Positions 31,690 to 39,987 of a DNA stretch of 64,000 nt are shown in pieces. A program made the position numbers and the translations under genes. Numbering within the stretch: position 1 is the first letter of the stretch; each line of letters opens with the position of its first letter. Below the pieces are notes generated by a model that was given only the letters and a program-made list of their open reading frames with translations, was not told the DNA's origin and made no database searches. The stretch is taken from NCBI GenBank assembly GCA_920105625.2, contig OV050030.1:176653315-176717314 (forward strand), written 5' to 3'. This DNA comes from Clusia tigrina. Lineage: Eukaryota; Arthropoda; Insecta; Diptera; Clusiidae.

Positions 31690-32256
31690 ATATCCTGATT
31701 TCAATAAGCAATTTGTATTACAAACAGGCGCAAGTAATTTCGCAGTAGGTGTAATTTTATCCCAAGAAGACACCTAGTCTTCTACGCGAGTAGAACGCTT
31801 AATAACCATGAGCAGAATTATAACACAATAGAAAAGGAACTATTGGCCATAGTGTGGGCAACCCAATACCTTTTCGGACGAAAATTTATCAGTGCAACAG
31901 ATCACATAACATTAAATTGGCTGTTCTCAATTAAAGAACCAAATAAAAATTTAGTTAGGTGGAAACTAAAATTATTAGAACGCGATTATAAAATTATTTA
32001 TAAAAAGGACATAAAAAATGGTAGTGCGGATGCTTTGTCACGCGCAATAATAAATCTCACTGAAGCAAAAACCCAGGGAATTAGAGTTATGCAAAGTCCT
32101 TTGAATCTCTATAAAAGGCAACTAATAATACAAAGGATTAATTCAGGCTCCCTAAATATAAGAAAGGCTAAGATTTTCGATTTTGAGAGGACAACTGTGC
32201 TCACAAAATCCCTCGAGAAAGCCACAATACGAATTATAATTCAAAAAGATTTCTAA
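31690..32256 (+). pseudogene. Gypsy RNase H and linker
   Basis: DFNKQFVLQTGASNFAVGVIL (catalytic Asp position reads Gly), a break near 31777, EKELLAIVWATQYLFGRKF, ATDHITLNWLF and GSADALSR (about 32020-32045). The linker to integrase follows, with a stop at 32256. Confidence 0.85.
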
Positions 32257-32765
32257 AAAACAAGACAACTGCAGTACATATTGAAGATGAAACATTTCAC
32301 AGAACCTTCTCAGAGACTTAATAGTTAGGTGCAAAAAACAGTTGAAAGATATAATAAATGAAAACGACCGAGCGGAAATAACAGAGAAAGAACACTTGAG
32401 GAACAACCACACAGGCAACAACGAAAATTGTTTGGAGTTAAGGTAAGAAATTTACCACCCTAATTTGAAAAACAGGATTACAAAATTTATAATCTATTTG
32501 AGATTTCCAGTCAGGAAAAATATAAAAGAATACAGAAAAAACAAAATTCCAGATTACTGAGACCACCAATGCCACAAGAGGCATAGTACATATGGACGTA
32601 TTTTATAGCCTTACCAAAACCTTATTTTTGACGATAGTGGATAAGTTTTCGAAGCATGCCCAAGCAGTAAAAATAGCAGGAAAATCATGACAGAATTCAG
32701 AAAAGCAACATAGGACATATAACGAAAATAATAGTTGATAATGAATTAGGATTTAAAGCAATACC
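32257..32765 (+). pseudogene. Gypsy integrase N-terminal half, cut by the MULE
   Basis: EKEHLRNNHTGNNENCLEL and YHPNLKNRITKF give the zinc region, HMDVFYSLTKTLFLTIVDKF the first catalytic Asp, and KIIVDNELGFKAIP the second. Homology stops exactly at 32765, where the MULE terminal repeat begins; the rest of integrase is not found on the far side. Confidence 0.8.
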
Positions 32766-32802
32766 GGCTCAGTGAATAAAGGCCTAACGAACTAACGCCT
32801 AA
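32766..32802 (+). repeat. Left terminal inverted repeat of the MULE
   Basis: 37 bp, inverted match to 35565-35601 with one mismatch (C/T at about 32796). Confidence 0.95.
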
Positions 32803-33045
32803 AAAAAAAATGAAATAATGCCTAAAAATTGCAACAAAAAATTATATAGGAATTAGGCGGTTGTTCATTATGAAAGAATGTCTAATATTTTAGGCATTCC
32901 TTCATTAAAATTGTTAGGTGATTTTCATAATGAAAGAAAGCCTAAGAATCAAAAATGAAAAAACGCCTAATTAGATATTTATTCATTTTCGATTGTTAGG
33001 CTTTCTTTCATTAATGTTAGGCGATTTTTCATTTTGCTAAAAGTG
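32803..33045. repeat. Left subterminal motif array of the MULE
   Basis: About seven degenerate copies of AATGAAAGAANGCCTAA, or its complement TTAGGCNTTCTTTCATT, in mixed orientation. Probably binding sites for the transposase DNA-binding domain (inference). Confidence 0.75.
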
Positions 33046-33213
33046 TGATTTTTATTACTATTATGCGTGAATTCATTGAAAACTAACAGTTGTATTTACG
33101 GTTAGACAAATGTTTTTGCAATTTGTTATCAGTTGTCGTCATTCGTTAAACTTCTATCACTACGAGCAAGTCATTCATAAGTGTTGGACATTAAAAATTA
33201 TATTATAATTAAA

Positions 33214-35329
33214 AATGGATTACGAAATTATTTCTGGCAAGAGGATTAATTCAAAATTACTTTATGTAATATCAGAAAAACAATTGTATAAATTCAAAAC
33301 ATTAATGAGAAATAAAAAGTATTATGTATGTTTAAATAAAAAAATGCAAGGCAAAGGTTGAATTAGTGAATGACGTGTGTCAAAAACCAAAAAAAATCAT
33401 TGAACATAATCATGGTGAATCGGAAAACCTGGCAAATGAATTAAAGTGTGTAAATAACATTAAAAGTGAATGTTTGAATTCGTCCTCAGTTTTAACTGAT
33501 ATGAATGCGCTAAGTACAATCAAAAAAAGTTTCTACGATGTTTGTGCAAGGTGAGACTATATTTATTTAGTTTGATAATATCTAAATTTAATTAAATGCG
33601 ATATTATTGCAGCAACTCCGAGGAATCTAAACAATTAGATTTTCACAGGATGCAAAGAGGCTTACAATTATTAGTAGCAAAAACATTTGTGAAATCTCCG
33701 ACATGTGCGCAAGAGGTAGTGGAGGCATTTCAGTTGGAATCCATTTATACGAAATTTGGTTTAACGAAGCATGGAGATCCGAAACAGTAGATGGAACATT
33801 TTCAGTTGTTCCAAATGGCTGTTTCAAGCAGCTTTTAATAATTCATATTGTACATTCATATTTTACATTATAAATAAAATTCTATTGTTATTTGTATTCT
33901 TTTTTTTCAGATCTTTCCATTATTTTTTATACTTATGGATAAGAAATCGCAAAAAAAACTATGAAGATATATTTTCATACATTAATGAAAATGTATTTAA
34001 ATTAAGCGCCAAAAGTTTTTTAACTGATTTCGAAGTCGGTCTTCAAATGGCAATAAGAAAAAAACTCGCCTATGGTGAAATCTATGGTTGTTGGTTTCAT
34101 TATTGCCAAGCAATAAGGAGAAATATTTCGTATAAGTGGAGACAATTGGCATCTTCAATAAGAAACAATCAAAATGCCTCTACGATATACCATAAAATCC
34201 TTGCTCTACCCCTGTTACCAGCTACACAAATAAATGCGGTTTTTGGGAACATAAAAAAAGAATTGATGAATACAAATATGCAAGAATTATTTACACCATT
34301 CATGATTTATTATGAAAAGCAATGGTTACGAAAGGTAAGTTCCCTTTTACAAAATGTTAAAATAATGGTATTAATTTTCCCTTTTACAAAATGCATACAC
34401 TATCTTGTAAACATTCTGTAAAAGGGAAAATTATTAGTTTTTAAAATTATAAAAGCAATTGATTTTCCCTTTTACAAAATGCATACACTATCTTGTAAAC
34501 ATTCTGTAAAAGGGAAAATTATTAGTTTTTAAAATTATAAAAACAATTGATTTTCCCTTTTACAAAATGCATACACTACCTTGTAAACATTCCATTAAAT
34601 AGAAAATTATTAGTTTTTAAAGTTATAAAAGTAATTGATTTTTAATTTGTTATTGTTTGTTTTTTTTTTTTTAAGGTGACACCCGAAGTATTTTCAGTTT
34701 TCTTAAAAAGAACACGGACTACATCAGCTGTCGAGGCTTATAACGGCGTTATTGGCCGCATCATTCAAAAAAATGGAAATTTTTTCAAATTTGTTAAAGC
34801 TCTTATTGATGAAGAGTTTAATAAGAGTAAAGATTTTGAGCTTCTTATATGCAGTGGTGGATCCCATGGCACTTCAAAAAAAAAGAAGACCGTCTATGAG
34901 CAAAAATCAAGTTACATTGAAGAAGCCAGTCATAAACTCTTGGAGGGAAAAATTACTCCCAAAGCATTTATGCAAAGAATGGTTTTCGGAAAAAGTAAAA
35001 TTTGTGTTGACCTAGAACCAGATGAGGACATATTTGAAACAAATGGGCATAACAGTGATAACGAGGACGATAATGATAGCGAAGATGAAAATGATGATGG
35101 CGACGATACTGTTGATCCAAACATACCAAGTCATTATTTTGGCGAAACTGATACTGCGATGTGCATAGTGTGTTTGGTTTCAAAGCCAAATATATTACTT
35201 TTGCCATGTCGGCATTTAAAAATTTTCTTGAACTGTTGTAATGAACTAAAAGCTAACGCAGGTGAAAATTTTTTCAAATGTCCGCTATGTAGAGCTATAG
35301 TTGTTGAAAATTTAACTGTATTTACATAA
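33214..35329 (+). pseudogene. MULE transposase with FLYWCH-like N-terminus and C-terminal RING-like domain
   Basis: Exon 1 (33214-33550) encodes MDYEIISGKRINSKLLYVI and a FLYWCH-like zinc module (LYKFKTLMRNKKYYVCLN, KCKAKVEL, HNH), with a one-base slip in an A-run near 33345. A GT-AG intron spans 33551-33612. Exon 2 reaches VDGTFSVVP (first catalytic Asp) after a frame break near 33780. A second intron is likely at 33850-33910. Exon 3 (33911-34334) has PLFFILMDKKSQ, FLTDFEVGLQ (second Asp) and the MULE signature GCWFHYCQAIRR. Intron 34335-34675 has a good GTAAGT donor and poly-T/AAG acceptor. Exon 4 (34676-35329) has RTTSAVEAYN, an acidic stretch (DNEDDNDSEDENDDGDD) and a RING-like end CIVCL...LPCRHLK...FFKCPLCRAIV (35160-35300). 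The fifth zinc ligand reads Phe, one base from Cys. Cut-and-paste transposition would be its role. The two small breaks probably make this copy inactive. Confidence 0.85.
34375..34638. repeat. 88-bp tandem repeat with internal hairpin, 3 copies, in a MULE intron
   Basis: Units start at 34375, 34463 and 34551. Copies 1 and 2 are almost identical; copy 3 has diverged. Units 1 and 2 contain CCCTTTTACA and TGTAAAAGGG as a perfect 10-bp inverted repeat around a loop of about 30 bases. A partial copy lies just upstream at 34342. Confidence 0.95.
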
Positions 35330-35399
35330 CTTATAGTTAAATATAATTTAAAAATACATTTTTTCCTTTCAAAATATATTTTCAGCATTTTAATTCCAG

Positions 35400-35564
35400 T
35401 TGTTAGGTTTTCTTTCATTAGGTGTTAATTCATAATGAAAGAAACCCTAACAATTTAGACTTTCTTTCATTTTTAAAATTAGACTTTCCTTCATTTTTAA
35501 AGTTAGACGTTCTTTCACTTTCTTCTTAGGCGTTCTTGTTTAGGCATTCTTTCATTTTGAAAAA
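35400..35564. repeat. Right subterminal motif array of the MULE
   Basis: About six to seven copies of TTAGGC/TTAGAC-NTTCTTTCATT and its complement, mirroring the left array. Confidence 0.75.
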
Positions 35565-35601
35565 TTAGGCATTAGTTCGTTAGGCCTTTATTCACTGAGC
35601 C
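35565..35601 (-). repeat. Right terminal inverted repeat of the MULE
   Basis: 37 bp ending CTTTATTCACTGAGCC, the complement of the left terminus. Confidence 0.95.
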
Positions 35602-36779
35602 AGTGCGGATACTCTCATGATAATGGGGAAAAAAAAATCGAAGAGCTGACCGGCATGATGGATAGTCAGCGTAATATAAACAAGGCGATGAGATCCCTTC
35701 TCGCGGATATCAGTAGACTGCACCTATCAGCAACAAGAGAGGAGATCCGCAAAAAAGCAGGCGAAGCCATAGCGAAGGCAACGCAAACGTCACAGTGGAT
35801 CAGCATAGTGCAGACCAAGAGAACGAGGACAGCATCGCAAGCGGACGGCATGGTGGAGGTATCTCCACTTCCAACAAAAAAACGTACTCGTGTTGTGTCT
35901 CCGAAGCCACAGCGACAACAGCTGCAGCAACAGAACGATAGAGCAGCAACAAATAGGTCGGAGCAAGCCACTTAGACCGATTGGCAGCTAGTGCAACGGA
36001 AGGCAACAGTCAAGCGGGATATCGGAGCCAAGGAGCCCACAAAAGCTACAAAAAAAGTAGTCAAGGAGATCCGCCCGAGGCCCGATGCTCTCATTATTGC
36101 AAAAACCGGAGAGGCATCGTATGCAGAAATCTTGCGGAAGGTAAAGACAAGCACAACACTTAAAGCTCTTGGCGAGGACGTCAAAACCATTCGTAGAACG
36201 GCAAATGGCGAACTGATCATCGAATTGAAACGGACTGAAGAACGCAAGAAAATGACTTACCAAGCTGCGATCGCAGAGGTGCTGAAGGAGGCGGCAACGG
36301 TGGCAGCGAAGACCCATATGTTTACATTCCAGTGCAGAGACCTCGATGAGATTACCACCCCAACGTAGATTTGCGATGCATTTCACGAGCAATGCGGCAT
36401 CATGCGACCAGACGATTGCGCCGTACGAAGTATGCGAAACGGATATAACGGCACTCAAACCGCCTATATCAGCCTGCCAGTGGACGATGCAAAAAAGGTC
36501 GTGAAGGCCCAGCGGGTGCGCATTGGGTGGGTTTCCTGCAGGGTCCGAGAATCGGTGACACTCAAGCACTGTTACAAATGTTGGGGCTACGGACACGTGG
36601 CGCAACAATGCAAGGAAGAGGTAGATAGAACCGATCTGTGCAGGAAGTGCGGCGGAAGCGGCCACAAAGCAGTGACGTGCACCAACAAGCAAAAATGTGC
36701 AGTATGTAAGGGGGATCATGCGGCAGGCAGTTATAAGTGCCCAGTACACCAGCAGGCGAAAATAAACAGCGAAATATGA
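35602..36779 (+). pseudogene. R1 ORF1 (gag-like, three zinc knuckles)
   Basis: One frame across the whole interval with two in-frame TAG codons (35973 and 36366). The N-terminus is helical (MMDSQRNINKAMRSLLADI), followed by a basic disordered region, a PRE/RRM-like domain (LKALGEDVKTIRRTANGEL) and three knuckles: CYKCWGYGHVAQQC, CRKCGGSGHKAVTC and CAVCKGDHAAGSYKC (36570-36740). It ends TGA at 36777, overlapping the ORF2 start. Packages element RNA in active copies. Confidence 0.9.
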
Positions 36780-39772
36780 AAATAGTGCAGTTAAATCTAA
36801 ACCACTGCGCGGCAGCCCAAGACCTACTGCACCAAACGGTGAACGAGCAAAACTTTGATATAGCCCTACTGTGCGAACAGTATAAAAATATAGATGGGCA
36901 CGAGTGGGTGACGGATGCCAGTGGTAAAGCAGCCATCTGGGTCCCGAACGGTAGGTGCTTTCAACAAAGAATGGCTGCCACAGAAAACGGCTACACCTGG
37001 GTCAAATTCGATGGTCTATCTCTATTTTCCTGTTATGCCCCGCCAAGCATGAGTATAGCCGACTTCGAGCGTATGCTCACATCAATGGTGGAGGAGGCAC
37101 GTGGGAAATCGCCGGTGGTCATTGCGGGAGATTTCAACGCTTGGTCCACAACTTGGGGGAGCACGCGCACTACTCAGCGTGGCAGAATTCTGCTGGAGTG
37201 CCTGGCGCCCTTGGACCTCGTCATTCTCAATCAGGTCGGTCAGTACACTTTTGACTCAGGCAGGGGTACGTCGGTAATAGAACTGACCTTTGCGAACAGC
37301 ACTGCTGAGTGCATCGCGCGATGGTCTATCAGTAACATATATACGCAGAGCGACCATTTGGCCATAGTTATTGAGTTGGATAACGCGGAACAAAAGCGTA
37401 CAAAACAGATGCGCAATGCGCAGACAAAAGGCTGGAAAGTGCGGGCTTTTGATGCGGAGGTCTTTGATTTAGTCTGGAAAGAAGAACAAATCAGCATGGG
37501 TACTGCCACGGCCATAACGGATAGAATCACCAATGGACTCAGCAAAGCCTGCGACGCGGCGATGCCAAGGGTGTTAAATCGGCACGATAGAAAACCAGTG
37601 TATTGGTGGAATGAGGAGATCGCAACCGCCAGGAAGGAGTGTATTCAAGCCCGCCGAAAGGCTCAGAGGGCTCGAAAACGCCCGTCATGGGATACATTAC
37701 GAGCGGAATACAAAAAATGCCGAAAAGCATTGAAAGTAGCCATCCGCATCAGTAAGAATGAGTGCTTTAAGTCGTTGTGTGCGAATGCTGATGTGGATCC
37801 ATGGGGAAAAGCCTACAAGGTGGTCATGAGTAAGCTAAAAGGGGACAGGTCACCGCAACCAACTGGCGCCGCCCTGATGAGAACTATTGTAGCTACACTC
37901 TTCCCACAGCATACGGATAGAATGCCCAATCATAGCAAGGGTCCAATTACCGACATCCCAGCTGTTACCAGTAGCGATGTAATCATGCTCCTGAGGAGAA
38001 TCGCGGACAACAAAGCTCCCGGTCTAGATGTCATCCCGAATGTGGCACTAAAAGCGGCAATAGAGGCGAGGCCAGGGGCTTTTGCTTTGATGTACAATAC
38101 GTGCATAACCGAAGGTATATTCCCAGACAGATGGAAACAGCAGCAACTGGTACTACTGCTCAAGACGGGAAAGCAACCAGACCAACCCTCAGCATATCGA
38201 CCATTGTGCATGTTAGACACGATAGGCAAAATTTTGGAGCGGATTATCTGCGAGCGACTCCAGGAGGCGGTAGAAAAACATGGTGGACTTTCAGACCGTC
38301 AATATGGTTTCCGAAGGGGACGTTCGACGGTAGATGCCATTCAGGCCGTAACGGACATAGCCCGTGATGCAACAAGTGGCAAGCGATGTTGAGGAGGTAC
38401 AAAGAAGTATTGTGCTATGGTGACGCTGGACGTAAAAAATGCTTTCAACTCAGCGAGCTGGCCTCTAATTATGGAAGCACTTCAGAGTTTCAGCGTTCCG
38501 GTGTACTTACAAAGGTTGATATCCAGCTACTTCCAGAACAGAGTGCTGTTATACGACACTGATGAGGGCGTTCGTCGCTCTGCAGTCACGGGTGGCGTCC
38601 CACAACGATCTGTACTCGGCCCTATCCTGTGGAATATCATGTATGATGGCATACTCCGCTTGGACCTACCAATGGATGTAACGCTCATCGGGTACGCAGA
38701 CGACACCGCAATGATGGCGGTTGCAAAACACATCCACACACTGCAGAACAGATGCAATGACGCAATTGGGTGTGTTATGGAATGGCTCACTAGTGCAAAG
38801 CTGGAACTGGCCGCACATAAAACAGAGGCGGTACTACTGAGTACGAGGAAAATAACCGAGAGGTTCACCATCACAGTGGGAAGCCATCAGATCGCATCCC
38901 AACAACAACTTCGGTACCTGGGAGTAATTATTGACTCCAAGCTCACCTTCAAAGAGCGTCTGAAAGCAGTCTGCGAAAAGGCCACGAGATTTAACGGAGC
39001 ACTTACACGCATGATGCCGAATATTGGAGGCCCACGCTCAAGTCAACGGAGATTGCTATCGACGGTTAGATGCTCCATCATTTTGTATGCCGCGCCAATC
39101 TGGGTGGAAGCCACCAAGGTGAAAGCCTTCATTAAATGCGTCCAGTCAGTACATAGGCTGAGCGCACTACGCGTGGCTAGCGCATTTCGCAGTGTATCGG
39201 ACGAAGCAATAGGGATAACAAGCAGCAAACCACCCATTGACTTGCTGGCGAAGGAGGTACACCGGCTCTACAAGCAGAGGGTGAGACCCACAAATATCAA
39301 CAAAGCCGCGGAAAGAAAAACACACCATTGCGGAATGGCAACAGAGGTGGGAGCAATCCGAAAAGGGTCGATGGACCTTCATGCTGCTCCCTCACATCAC
39401 ACCATGGGTAACAAGGACGCACGGGGAACTGAACTACTACGTCACACAGTTGCTAACTGGTCACGGCTGCTTTAAGCAGTACCTCCATGAGAGAAAGTAT
39501 GAGGAAGACCCATACTGTCCGTACTGCCCTGGGGTGCACGAGAACGCACAGCACGTGTTTTTCGACTGCCCACACTTCAAAGGCACCCGGGATGAACTGA
39601 GTGCTGTCCTCGATGAACCAGCAACAATGGACAACCCATATGTGCGATACGCTCGTCAAGTGGGAAGCAGTTTGCTCAGCAGCGGCCACCGTCATGAAGG
39701 CGCTGCGAATCGCAGAACGAGCGCGTAACGCCGCCAGCGCCTCTCCGATACTGAGACACACAGGACTGACAT
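36776..39772 (+). pseudogene. R1 ORF2 (endonuclease, reverse transcriptase, C-terminal zinc finger)
   Basis: I take the ATG at 36776 (MKIVQLNLNHC), which overlaps the ORF1 stop, rather than the earlier in-frame ATG at 36737. Endonuclease blocks: QLNLNHC, IALLCEQY, VVIAGDFNAWSTTWGS (about 37110-37160) and SDHLAIVIEL (about 37350). RT blocks: NKAPGLDVIPNVALK, SAYRPLCMLDTIGKILERII, YGFRRGRSTVDAI, VTLDVKNAFNSASW, and the catalytic GYADDTAMM (38690-38710). The C-terminal zinc finger CPYCPGVHENAQHVFFDC is at 39515-39570. Breaks: an in-frame TGA at 38390 and frameshifts near 39325 and 39640. The corrected end would be the TAA at 39770. The endonuclease nicks the target and RT primes from it. Confidence 0.92.
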
Positions 39773-39987
39773 AATGACAGACCTAATACTGACGCGTGAG
39801 CAGTAAATGCTCTTACGGCCTTCCGACGTAAAACCTAATCAGTGTCTCCGGGGGGAATCGCCGTAATGACGAGAGGAGGATTTAGCGGAGTTAGAGTCCC
39901 GCACTGACGGGGTAGTGACTTTAGATGTTTTCCTCCTCGTTAAATATAAAAAAAAACAAAAAAAAAACAAAAAAACCCCTTGCCATC
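39773..39987 (+). other. R1 3' UTR and A-rich tail
   Basis: GC-rich UTR with CTTCCGACGTAAAACC and CCTCCTCGTTAAATA, closely paralleled in the second R1 copy at 46441-46590, then an A-rich run (39948-39979). Confidence 0.8.

Larger units (their letters stand above)
32766..35601 (+). mobile_element. Mutator-like (MULE) DNA transposon
   Basis: 2836 bp bounded by 37-bp terminal inverted repeats with one mismatch, starting GGCTCAGTGAATAAAGG. Inside each end lies an array of a motif close to AATGAAAGAANGCCTAA in both orientations. The interior holds a multi-exon transposase gene on the plus strand. No target duplication is visible: AGCAATACC precedes and AGTGCGGAT follows. The left flank is a Gypsy integrase and the right flank an R1 ORF1, so the flanks are not one continuous element. 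Confidence 0.93.
35602..39987 (+). mobile_element. R1-clade LINE, nearly full length
   Basis: Two overlapping ORFs, a 3' UTR and an A-rich tail on the plus strand. The 5' end is missing: ORF1 is already open at the MULE boundary. The C-terminal zinc finger after RT and the ATGA overlap of ORF1 stop and ORF2 start are R1-clade habits. It is not in 28S rDNA, so it is either a non-rDNA R1-clade family or a displaced copy. Base composition is clearly more GC-rich than the surroundings. Confidence 0.93.

Noticed and set aside
34375..34638. A CRISPR-like array
   Set aside because: Three contiguous 88-bp units without unique spacers, inside a GT-AG intron of a eukaryotic transposon.
35655..36006. 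Minus-strand ORFs opposite the R1 element (up to 253 residues at 35988-36749)
   Set aside because: Antisense to R1 ORF1, which has clear zinc knuckles and an in-frame link to ORF2.
35602..39987. An R1 insertion marking an rDNA unit
   Set aside because: No 28S sequence flanks either end; the upstream flank is a MULE and the downstream flank is unrelated sequence.
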